Assembly: GCA_014621425.1 (NCBI GenBank)
Contig: JAANBB010000291.1
Coordinates: 1 to 51,648 of the forward strand
Direction: 5' to 3'
Origin: Cylindrodendrum hubeiense
Lineage: Eukaryota; Ascomycota; Sordariomycetes; Hypocreales; Nectriaceae
DNA length: 51,648 nt
Under the pieces are notes generated by a model, which ran no database searches, was not told the DNA's origin, and was given only the letters and a program-made list of their open reading frames with translations. This document shows, piece by piece, positions 11,850-23,072 of the stretch. Numbering within the stretch: position 1 is the first letter of the stretch; the number at the start of each line of letters is the position of its first letter. The position numbers were made by a program, and so were the translations under genes.

Positions 11850-13010
11850 AATACTTTATTTAATATTTACTAATAAGCTAATATTAAAAATAGTTTAAAA
11901 GAAAGGATATTTAAAATCTAAGTTAGTATTAGCTCTAATCTTATTAGAGGAGTATTCTCTAGTTAAGATATCAGTTAAATATATACCTGATATTAGTAAA
12001 ATAGAGGCTCTTAATATTAAGTTATTTAATTAGATAAATTAGAGTAAGATAGAGTCTGGGATAATTTTAGTTATCCCTTTATATTATTTTAACTATAAAT
12101 TTAATAGAAAGAATATCTCTAGCTTTCTGTATAGGTTTAATAATTATATTAGAGAAAGGATAGAAGGAGATAAGATAAAATAAATTCTGCTTTTTTATTT
12201 TATTAAGAAAGAAGTTAAGTTAAAGGTAGAGAAAAACCTTAGGTATATATAATCAGAGATTAAAGAAAGCCTAAAGGAAGTCTTTAAGGAAGGGAATAAG
12301 AATTAGTAGGTCTAGTCCTTTTAGAAGATCCTCAAGATAAATATATAATCTATAAGGAATATAAATAATAAGGATATTCTTATATAGCTTAAGACCTATT
12401 AAGAACTCTATAAAGCTCTTAATAATAAAGGGAAATTTAAAGAGAGTAATTTATATACTATTTTCTATACCCTTCTCTGGGTAATTATTATCTGAGTGTG
12501 CTAATAAAAGAATATAGTGGTCTTAGAGTTATAATCTATATAATATAATAAGATAATAGATCTTATTATATACTTATTAGAAAAGGACTAGTCTTTTAAG
12601 GATCTTATTAAGGAGTTTTGGGAGAGAAAGTATAACTAGGAAAGGGAGAGAGAGGAGAGAGATCTAGATCTGCTAAAATAGGCTATAATAAAAGCCCTGA
12701 TAGACTTAGCTATTGATAATCTAATCTAGATAGTCTAGAAGATAAGTATTAATATTATATAGAAGTATGAGGATATAAAGATAAGGATAGTAGTAATATT
12801 CTAGTAGAATATTAAGAAATAGAGACTTATTAACTCTCTATCTAATTCTAGTTATAATTCTATTTTATATAGGTTATCCTGAACTAATATCTAAGATATT
12901 ATAATTAATATAAGCTATAGAAATTAATAGGTATAATATTTCTATTACTATCTAATAGGATATTTCTCTAATAATTGCTATAAGCTATAAAAGGATAGGG
13001 AAATAGGTTA
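11850..13010 (+). pseudogene. gag remnant (zinc knuckle recognisable)
   Basis: The boundaries are approximate. At 12937-12978 a frame encodes the spacing of a CX2CX4HX4C zinc knuckle, where codons expected to be TGT or CAT read TAT, and the last Cys (TGC) and the Gly before the His position remain. G-to-A and C-to-T changes explain each loss. Upstream bases show a basic, charged frame broken by TAA/TAG, consistent with a capsid region. The 10876-11850 stretch before it is AT-rich leader sequence with nothing recognisable. Confidence 0.6.
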
Positions 13011-16000
13011 TATTAATTTTAACTTGGAATCTAATATAGCTTAGGTTAGTAAAAGGGAAATTACTCTTCCTCCTAAGCTAGTCTAAAAGATAGGATATCT
13101 AGGTAGTGTGAAGAAGCTTATTATAATATAGATTAAGAGGTTCTCTAATTCCCTAGTAATAGGATTTATTATAGAAATAATAGGTAGCTAGTCTACTATC
13201 TGGAATTAGGATCCCACTTAGAAGGAATAAGACCTGGTCATAGACTTTATAAAATATAATTAGAACCCTATATTTGAGGATCTTATTATTAATAGAATAA
13301 GTGACCAGACTAGAAAAGCCTTGGATAATAACCTAGCTAAATATTATACTAAGATAAGTATTATTCTGATTGATAAAGGAGTAAAAGACTTACTTTCTGG
13401 GATCTTGAATAATAATGTGATCTTTAAGACTGATATTATAAAGAGGAAGAGAGTGGAAGAAATCCTAGAAGATATTAGAGAGGAAGAGAAAGGGCTAGAG
13501 GTAGTTCTAAAGGTCCTGAATTAGTATAATCCTGAAGACAGAGAACTAGTTAAAGCTATTATATCTGATATTAATAATTTTATTGGGAGATAGATAATTA
13601 TCCTAGAACTGAGGAAGGTATTAAAGTCTAGGGTTATAACTATAAAGATTAGGATTATAATCTCTTAACTAATTTAGAATAACTCTGAGTTTAGAAGGTC
13701 TATAGTTAAGGACTTAAATAATCTAGCTAATAAGATCACTGAGACTAGATAGGTGGATCCGAGCTTAATTTATAATAGTCAGAGATCTAAGAAGGCTATT
13801 ATAAATATAGTCTTGGGATTAGAGGGTAACTTATTCTTAGAGGCCTATTTTAATAACTTAATTAAGAAATATAGTCTTTATATTATTATTCTGGATCTAG
13901 AATTGGGAGGAATTGAGTGTAATATTAATTCACTATTTACTCCTAGAGATTATTTAGTAATTAAGAGTAACTTAATAAATCTAGTGTCTTTAGGAAAAGG
14001 GAAAAGCTTACTAGTAATAAAAGTATCTAATATAATATTTGTGAGGGTTAATCTAAGTCTTATTTATATATTAGGATTAAAACTCTTGTTTTTATACTAA
14101 GACTTACTAAAGCTATAAATATAACTAGAATATCCTAATAGGTATATATTAGAGATAATTTTAGATATTAGAGTTAAGGGTAATATTATCTTAGATATTA
14201 TTACTAAGACCTATAATCTTAATATTAAGCTAGTTAAGACTAAGACTATATCTTATTTAAATAATCAAATTATAATAACTAGGATTATGAACATAAAGAT
14301 CTACTTGAGTAATATCTTTATTATATAGAAGATATATATAGTCCCTAGCTTAGTAGTTTTATTACCCTTTATTCTAGGGATATTATTTATAAGGAGTATA
14401 AGGATTATATTTAACTATATCTCTATACTAGAGGAGATATTAATAACATGCTAATTGGGGATAATAAAGCTAATAATAGCTATTACTAGGAACTTGAGGT
14501 GGGAAAATCTAGATATTATTTGAGTTATTTTAGATAGGTTAAGATAAGCTTACTAGATCTCTCTGAACTGAATAGGGAGGCTATTAATAGTTTAGAGGAT
14601 AATAATAATAAGTATTTAAATAGATATTTAGATAAAGAGATAATAAGGAAAATCTTCCTAATAGTAATAGAAGATTAGATTTATAATAATATCCTAGTAA
14701 TTATTAGAACTAGAAAAGTATAATTCTAGAAATTTAAAGTTAACTAATAGGAAGAGATAATTCGAGTTAATATAATATATAAAAGGAAGGTAGATAAGGT
14801 AAAGTTATAAGATAATATTCTATTTAATAGATTTATACTTAAAGAAAATCTATTTTAGAAGGAAAAGAGATAGGAGAAAGTAAAAGGGGACCTTAAGAAA
14901 GACTTATTATTCTTAGATTATATTACCCTGAAATTCTTAAAGATTAGGAAGGGATTTAGGCTTTATAGTAAGAGACTAGATAAAGTCTTATCTAAGATTA
15001 AGGATATTCTATTTAATATTAAAAAGGATATCTTCTTATAGATCCTTTTTAATAGGGAAGTAACCTTAGCTTAGACCTTTAAGAAAAAAGGGGTATTAGA
15101 TATGTAAATAGCTCCTCTACAAATTATTAAGATTATACTATATATAATCTAATAGGAAGGGAATATTTATATCTCTTATACTTTAAAGAAGAAAGTTATA
15201 GAACTCTTAATAATAAGGATAAAGAAGGATATCTTAGAGGAAAGTTATACTATCTATTAGAATTACTAGATTCTTATCTTTAAGAAAGATAGTGATCTTA
15301 GGCTTATTAACTTAATAATAAAGTATAATACTTATATTATCAGGGATAGTATAATTTCTTAAGAGATTGATAACTTCTCTACTAAGTTCAGGATATATAA
15401 AATCCTATTCTTACTAGACTTCTTCTCGGGCTATAATTAAGTTATCTTAGCTAAGGAAAGCTAAGACTTAATAATCTTTAATATCCTAATTAGATTATTA
15501 AGATTATATATACTATTCCAAGAAACTATAAATTTAATAGCCTAATTTATTAGAGTTATAATAAGGATATTATTTAATCTATTAGGTAATATAGCTAGGG
15601 TTTTTATAAATAATATTACTATTAAGGGCCTGGAGACTGAGTATAGTGGGGAGGAAGCTCTCCCTAAGGTTAGAAGATTTATCTTAGAATATCTTATTAA
15701 CCTAGATAAGGTTCTTATAAATATAGAGCTATTAGGATACATAATTTCAATTAAGAAGTTTATCTTCTATTAGAAAATAGCTATTATAGTGGGCTATTTC
15801 TATAAAATAAATAATTATAAGCTTAATAAGGTTAAAGTTATTAAGATTACTAAATAGGAAAGGTACTATAATCTGAAATAAATTAGAGCCTTTCTAGGGA
15901 TATCTAACTATTATTATATCTGGGTTAGAGATTATACTTGGATAGCTAAATTCTTAATTATTCTTCTTAAGAAAGATATAGCCTAAGTGTGGGATAAAGA

Positions 16001-17870
16001 CTAGTAGAAGACTATAACTATTCTAAAGAATAAGATTATTAAGATCCCTATTCTAGTTATTATTAACCTTTTAAATAAAAATAAAGAGATTATTCTAATA
16101 ATTAATACTTATTAGGAAGGATAGGACACTATCTTAATATAAATCTATAATAATAAGAGATATTCAGTATAATTTGAATCTGAGATTTAGATTAAAGTTA
16201 AATAATACTATAATATAATAAAGCTCGAATATAAAAGAGTTTTACATACTATTAGATATTTATGAATATATCTATATAGTGTTTATTTTACCTTAAAAAT
16301 AAATTTTAAGGTTCTAGTTAACTAGATTAATTATAAGGTGAATAATATTCTAGGGGTAATAGTTATTAGATAAATTAATTATCTATTAATCTTTAACTTT
16401 ATAATTAGATATATTCTTAGTATTAAGAATAGAATTATAAACAGGCTCTTAAAGAAAGGGCCAGGAAAATCAGACTATTAGGACTAGAAGATTAAAGAAG
16501 ATATTAAGGAGATTATTAATATCTATCTTAATATCCTTTTATTTAGTCTAGAAGAGACTATCTTTAAAGAATACTATAAGGATTAATAGCTTATACTAGC
16601 TAAATACTTAACCTTATTAAAGAGACCTTAAGGGATTATTTCTAAAGACTTTAAGAGGTTAAGAGAGAAAGTAATATAGTTCTTTATTTAGGGAGGTAGG
16701 TTATAGAAGAGAGCAACTAGGCTAGGGGATAATCTAGCCCTTATTATTAACTCTTAGGACCTCAAAAAGTATTTAATAAGATCCTATTATATTAAAGGAG
16801 ATTATAAAGATTAAGAGGTTATACTTAAATTATTTAACTTAAAATATTTTTAGAAAGGTATAAGATATAATTTAGAGATTATACTATAGACCTATTAAGT
16901 ATACTAAATATATAATACCTAGAGATCTTTAGAAGAGGGATATCTAACTACCCCTTAATATTTAATAATAAAGATCTACGTGGATATTTAGTATCTATCT
17001 CCAGATTAAGGGATAAAGTTCCTTATTAAGGTTAGATATAATCTTATAGGATAGATAGAGGTAATACTAGTCCCTAGTCTTATAGTCTTCTATATTAGAA
17101 AGCTAATTAAGAGAATTCTCTATTACTATAATATACTATTAAAGATAGTCACAGATAATAGATCAGAGCTAGAGAAAGGGATCCTAGAGGAATTTAAAGA
17201 TCTAGGTATTATAGTTATTAAAATATTAGCCTATAATACTAAGGCTAATAGGCTTATTAAAATTAGATATATTTTTATAATAAACTACTTTAAGAAGTTT
17301 AGAGATTAAGATAAATAGGTTAACCTAGTAAATCTAGTATTATTAATAGATAGATTAGCTATTTAAGGGTTTTATAGTGTTTTCCTATTCTTCCTTTTAT
17401 ATAGATAGAAATTTATCCTTCCTTTAAAAATAAAAGTCCCTATCTAGAGATTAATTAACTGGGATAATATCTTAATAAGGGATAATATTATAATCATAAG
17501 GATCTAGGTCTTGGAAAGAAGGTATGAAGATATTAAGATTATAAGGGAAAGAGTTACTAAATATAGAAGATCCCTAATATAAAAGATTATAATATATAAT
17601 ACCTTTAAGTTAAGGAAAAAGTTATTAAAGGAGGGAGATCTAGTCTTTTAGTATAATATTAGGAATTATAATAATCTATCTAGTATAGTAAAGTTTAAGC
17701 CTAGATAGTGAGGACCTTATTAAATTGCTAAGGTACTAGATAAGATTAAAGTCTATATCTTAGAGACCCTAGATAGTATTCTAATTCCTAGTTCTAATTA
17801 TAGGGACTAGTTTAAGGTATTTATTAAAGATAACTAAGAGTAGTGGATTAGTCTAGATAACCCTAATATT
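13011..17870 (+). pseudogene. pol remnant: protease region, RT, RNase H, integrase
   Basis: The domains are read through RIP-type stops. An aspartic-protease-like segment is weakly suggested at about 14130-14430. RT is clear: LLDFFSGYN at about 15405-15440, aligning with LDxxSGYxQ, and FINNITI at about 15600-15625 in place of the YxDD box, both Asp codons changed to Asn. An RNase H-like stretch follows at about 16090-16330. Integrase shows YF-stop-KG, a degraded HHCC region (16830-16920), IVTDN at about 17140, and the region of the catalytic Glu near 17240-17270, where Lys now stands. A typical gypsy integrase tail (GPY...KVLD) ends at about 17840. Many stops; not functional. The frame layout of gag and pol cannot be resolved by eye. 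Confidence 0.8.
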
Positions 17871-18979
17871 CTAGGATAGTTAAATAAGAAGGAAATTTTA
17901 AGTATAAATAGGAAAATATTTAATAATATACTTTAATATATTATAGAGCTAAGATTATAAAACCTAGACTAGGAAAATCCTAATTTAGATTATATTTAGT
18001 GATTATAATAAGGACCTAGATTAAGCTTTAAAGTATATATCCTAGAGATATCCTAAGAGATCTAGGATTAATATAGATTATTTAAAAGTATCTAATTAGA
18101 TATTTAGGATATAGTATTTATTGGGAATAGTAATATTATTATATAGGGAAGTAATAAGGGAATAATAAAGATTAGATCTTATAAGATAATAAGATAAATT
18201 ATAAAATTATAAGTAAGTTATTAAAATTTTTAACCTAGATAATAACTGGCTATATTTTTATATATATAGGCTAGATATAGAATTATATAAAAGATCCGGG
18301 GAGCTAGCTAGATAGAGAGAGTGAAGAGAGAAATTATAAGATTATAAGGGAGAAAGATTACTAGAAAAGGATAAGGATAAAGTGATTAGAAAGACCTAAG
18401 GGTCTATTTCTTTGAGATTATTACTAATCTTGATAATAATAGATTAGAGAGATAAGGTCTAATATTTAGAAGGTATAATAATCAGATTTAAGGATCTAGG
18501 TAGAAACTAGAGAAGTCTACTAGTAGACCTCTTGATTGGAAGAGTCTCTCTGTTTAGATAGGTATTCTAAAATAATATAAGGATAAGAGATACAATTAAA
18601 CTAGCTAATTATATAAGTCTCTATAGAACTGAAGTTAGTAGTGAAGCTACTAAGAGAGTGATTTCGAGAGTCCTTATAAGAAGTTTAAGGGAGATATCCA
18701 TGGAGATACTTCTAGTTATAATCAGATCAATTATATTAAAAATAATTAGTATACTGACTACCTATAAAGGATAGGATTAAGATATAGATAGGGAAAGAAA
18801 TTAAAATCTATTTATTAAAGTGGGTTATTATTAAAAGATAATTGTAAATATAATAGTAATATATAATTAGGTTAATAGTGCTAATAAAGGCTATAATTAG
18901 GGTCTTGAGATAATATAATTAGATTAGTAAAGATAAGAGGAAGTATTCTCCTAGATAAGCTTATTTAGTGGGGATATAA

Positions 18980-19570
18980 ATAGGCTAAAGGCTATAATTA
19001 ACTAATAACCTGATCTTAACTTAAATAGAAATATCTTAGAAAGAAAGTTAGTAAAGGAACTAAATAAGTATAGTAAAAGTCTTATTAATAGAGGAAAGCT
19101 AGATATCTAACTTTATATATATTAGATGATTAAGTTAATTAAGGGCCTGAAAGTTATAGAATTAGACCTAGAATATTTTAAATATTTAGAAAAGTATCTT
19201 ATTAGATAAAGGGTTAAGTTAGAAATAGGAAAAAGAAAGTTATTAAGATAGGAATGATATTAAGGCCACTTATAGGAAAGGGTTTAAGAAGAATATTATC
19301 TTAATCCTTCTAATAAATATTAGCTTGATAATTGAACTGGGAATGCTTAATATAGTATTTAGCTAGTACCTGAATATCAGGAAGCTTGAAATAAGAGATC
19401 CCGGAGAGTATAATAAGCTTATCCTAAAAGGAAGCTATTATAAGGATAAGAAGAGGCTAGTAATAGTGGTGATAATAATAATAGAAAGCTATAAAAGTAA
19501 TTAAGATAACTTAATTAAAGTTAGAAGAGAAAGAGAGAAATGTGTAGAAGAAGGGGGAAATTCCTTAGAG
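18980..19570 (+). pseudogene. Post-integrase frame A, unknown protein remnant
   Basis: A plus-strand frame is interrupted almost only by TAA/TAG at positions that could be Gln or Trp before RIP. The translation is charged, rich in Lys, Glu, Arg and Gln positions, and looks like a soluble helical protein. I do not recognise a family. The boundaries are approximate. Confidence 0.35.
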
Positions 19571-20699
19571 CTTAAAGCCTAAGAGTTTACTGTGAATTAG
19601 AGAGTTTTAAGAGTATAGATTATCTTTATTTACTAAGATTTTAATACTTATTTAGGTAGATAAAGCTAGGGATAAAGGACAAGCCTTTCCTTAAGTTATT
19701 ATAGATTTAAGGACCGGATATATATAGTTCTAATATATTGAAAAATATTCTATTAGATAATACTCTTCTAGATTGTTTAAATCTCCTTTTTATATATATC
19801 TTAATAATATTACTATCTCACTTACACTATTATTTTAAGTATAATTCTTTTCCTTTTAAGATCTAATTTGAATAGGGATCTTATTAGATACTTTTCTTTA
19901 TATAGTCTGAAATATAGATCTTAATACTCTTTATTACTTATTATAATTATAACCCAATTCTAAGATAAAGTAAAGGATAAGGGAAGGTTCTATTTTAATA
20001 TTAGAGGGGTCTTTTAGGAATAATATATTATAAATAAAAGAGGCTAATAGAGCTTTTTATATATAGAAGAGAAATTATCTGTCCTATCTCTATATTTATA
20101 TCTTAATAAATAGCTAGCTTTTATTTAGTTAAGACTTAATTAGTCTTATTAGGATCTAAAGATTATAAAGAGACTAACTCTTAATAATAAGGATTTAATT
20201 AAGGAATAGACTATAATTATTATATTAAATCTGGACTTTAATAAGAAATAATTTAGATTTTAGGAAAATTATTATATTAATCTCTAGGGTCTCCTATAGG
20301 ATATTCATAAAGAAAATATATCTAGTAACTTTAGACTTTTAGTCTTTATAAGAATCCTGACCTATAATCTAAAGGATCTTATAGCTATTATTATTATAAA
20401 TATTAATCTAATATTCTTAACTATTAAGGCTAATAAGTGAAAGTAGTCTAAATTTTCCTATACCTGGCTAGTTAAAGGAATGTATATTATAAAGAACTAA
20501 TTAAGCCTAGGGTTCTAATCTTTATAAGAGATCTCTTTTAACTGTTAATTTTTTATTAGGATTACCTATTTTACTAGTATAATATACTAGATAATCTATA
20601 TTTAGGACTAGAAAGACTACTATCTTTATATCTTTAATATTATAAGTAAAAGATAAGAAAAGAGATATAATACTCTAATTACTATCTAAAGAAAGATCC

Positions 20700-22270
20700 T
20701 AACTAAGAATAGATATCCTTATAACTTTATTACCTATAATATACTAACTATTTCATAGAATAAATATTAAGAATATAAATTCTTAGGTATATTTTAGGTA
20801 ATTATAGCTCTTTAAGGCTTTATGAGTTTATTACTTTTAATAATAATATTAGGGATTAGTTATAAGATAATACCCAGATTCTCTGATAATATAAAGGATA
20901 AGACTAGATTTATCTTATAATTCCGGGATTAGTAGATAGAGATCCTGACTAATAAGATATATAAATTAAAGGATCCTATCTACCTTAATTATATTAAAAG
21001 CTACTTCTAGTATACTATTATAGATAAAGTTAGTATTTAGGATATAAAATATTATAAAGAGACTTGCAATTTTAATATATCTAAGTCCAGTAATATCTCT
21101 TATATCCCTCTTAATTTAGATAATAAGATTAAAATCTTAGATCTTTATATATCTATTAATAAGTATATTATAATCTTCTAGGAAGGAGTTATAAAGGGAA
21201 AATTAAGTGATATCTTTTATCTTATCCTCTATAATCTAGCTCTATTTAGATAAGATTTCTATAGAAATAGGATATATTATTATAATATCTCTGACTTAAA
21301 GTTTAAACTATTAGCTAATCTAGTTACTAGATATAGAAAACATAATATAGATATTTATAATAGTCTATTCTATTTGAAGGGTGTTATAGTTACTAGTATT
21401 ATCTCTCTTAGCTTTACATAATTAGCTAGTAAAGCTCCTAGTTATATTTTAATAGAATTAACTTTACTAGCTAGACTATTCCCAGTCTAATTAAGAGCTC
21501 TAATCCTAATTAATAAGACTGCTATTAAGAAGTTAAAGAGATCAGACTAGAAGATAAGTGGAGTTAATATAATTAAAAAGCTAATTTATAAAGTTTAAGA
21601 TATTAAGATAGCCTAGATAAAATCTATTATACCTTTTACCCTATAAATAGATAATACTAATATTATAGCACTATTTCAAGGCTTTAATAGAGGGATTATA
21701 GTTTCTAAAGGTTAATAATCTAGACTAGCTAAGTCTAATACCTTAATAAAGAGTATGTTTATAAAGGAAGCTTTAATAAAAGGAGAATTGATAAAGGAAG
21801 TGTTAATAAAAGAAGGATTGATAAAGGAAGAGTCTAAGGGCTCTATTCATAATAATTACTTAATAAAGGATATACTATTAATAATAAGATCCCGGGAAGT
21901 TCCTTTATAACCTTTAGAGGGATCTCCTATAACTATATGAATTTGAGGGTGGAAATTAATTATTACTATACCCTATATTATTAAGGGGAGAGTTATAATA
22001 ACTATAACTAATCAGTCTATTCTTACTAATTGTAATATCTATAAAGAGATTAAGATAGGTACGGGAACTGAGAAAATAACTATTAAAATAGATCTAATAA
22101 ACCTTCCTAGAATTATTAATTAGGAAACTCAATTCCTATCTAAAATAAAGATCTTTATAATCTTTATTTTAGAGAGATTAATATCTATTATCTAATAGGA
22201 TAATATTACTAATATTACCTATAGATATATTATATTACCTTTAATTATAAGAATTAGCTAGAAGGAGTAC
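20700..22270 (+). pseudogene. Post-integrase frame B, unknown protein remnant
   Basis: A long plus-strand frame is traceable for about 1.5 kb with stops only as TAA/TAG. It contains two hydrophobic stretches, near 20780-20880 and 21360-21490, and a pentapeptide repeat (LIKxx) at 21743-21832. A third ORF with membrane-like segments in this place would recall env-like genes, but RIP itself raises Ile, Leu, Phe and Tyr codons, so hydrophobicity is weak evidence. No family recognised. Confidence 0.35.
21743..21832 (+). repeat. 15-bp coding minisatellite, six units
   Basis: Six consecutive 15-bp units resemble TTRATAAARGAAGNN and translate as repeats of Leu/Phe-Ile-Lys-x-x in frame B. A seventh related unit lies near 21860. 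The unit length is a multiple of three and the frame is kept, so the repeat probably arose in a coding sequence before RIP. Confidence 0.75.
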
Positions 22271-22528
22271 TATTAATAGTATACTAAGAGATATTAGTAG
22301 GAAAGATTAAGTAAGGAGACTATTTATATATCTCTGACTAAATAGTAAAGGTAGGGATAGGGATAGATCTAAGGGATCAGGATATTAAATAGGAAGGAAT
22401 TAGAGAGCAGAAAGCATCTAAATAAATACTTTTTAATAGGAAGATAAGATCAGATAGGAGGATTAAATTGAGACTTAAAGGAATTAGGATGTGTGATCTT
22501 GACCTGTTCGAGGATAACTATTAGATCA

Positions 22529-22539
22529 CAGGGGAGGTA
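22529..22539 (+). other. Polypurine tract
   Basis: CAGGGGAGGTA lies immediately upstream of the 3' LTR, where the plus-strand primer of LTR retrotransposons is found. Its purine run has survived RIP. Confidence 0.65.
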
Positions 22540-23068
22540 TAAAGTGACGGGGATTGCCACATCAGACAGGAAGGGCCGAGAAATATAGGACTATCTGGGA
22601 GGGCGGATAAAAGGGAAGATCTCTGACTAGAGACCTTGGGTATCGGGGAAGCATCAACATACAAGAGAAAACCTTTTAAAAGGATAGCTTGGTGGAGGAA
22701 TAAGACCTTCCCTAGCCCTCCTAGTAAAGTCTTCTTAATTTTCTATATTATTTGTATTAATTTGTAATTTTCCCTTGATTTTCTTTACTATTAGTCACAC
22801 CCGAGTCTTTGAGGTCGGGATTTTCATCATATCAATCACGGTTTTCAACACCTTGCCAACATAAAGATTATTATTTCTTTAGTTAAGTATTTAATTAGAT
22901 ACTTTCCTTCCTTAAGAACCCAGAATTAAGAGATAGTAGCTGATAGTTCTAGCTGTGGCCTACGCGCACACCTGACCCAGGGAGACTTGCTGTTGACGCT
23001 TGATTGAGGATTTCTGTGGGAGGGCATCTACTTTGGTGTTGGGCTAAGATCCCTTTCCCGCCGCTTCA
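22540..23068 (+). repeat. 3' LTR
   Basis: 529 bp. The inner part, 22540 to about 22790, carries RIP-type transitions (it starts TAAAGTGAC where the 5' copy has TGAAGCGGC), while about 22790-23068 keeps normal GC and ends CCGCCGCTTCA. This is the mirror image of the 5' LTR pattern. Confidence 0.9.
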
Positions 23069-23072
23069 GTAC

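Larger units (their letters stand above)
17871..22528 (+). other. Extra 4.6-kb segment between integrase and 3' LTR
   Basis: A standard gypsy element would end soon after integrase, but here 4.6 kb of RIPed sequence continues. Two long gene-like frames on the plus strand are listed below (about 18980-19570 and 20700-22270). The rest, 17871-18980 and 19570-20700, is too mutated to read with confidence, though frames broken only by TAA/TAG recur in it. It may be an element-encoded third ORF, a captured gene, or a nested insertion. Confidence 0.5.
10325..23068 (+). mobile_element. RIP-destroyed Ty3/gypsy-type LTR retrotransposon, 12.7 kb
   Basis: Two 529-bp LTRs bound the element. Each intact outer end is TG...CA with the inverted terminus TGAAGCGGCGGG. 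The 4-bp direct repeat GTAC at 10321-10324 and 23069-23072 is the target-site duplication. The interior is extremely AT-rich, full of TA and poor in CA/TG; stops occur where Gln or Trp codons (CAA, CAG, TGG) would be expected. This is the RIP signature. Readable remnants in order are a gag zinc knuckle, RT, RNase H and integrase; RT before integrase defines Ty3/gypsy rather than Ty1/copia. At 12,744 bp it is well above the 5-8 kb usual for fungal gypsy elements; the excess lies between integrase and the 3' LTR. No frame could give functional enzymes, so it is dead. Confidence 0.92.

Noticed and set aside
13321..14100. Two open plus-strand frames in the AT-rich region as functional genes
   Set aside because: They are the least broken parts of a RIP-destroyed gag-pol and are flanked by in-frame stops of RIP type.
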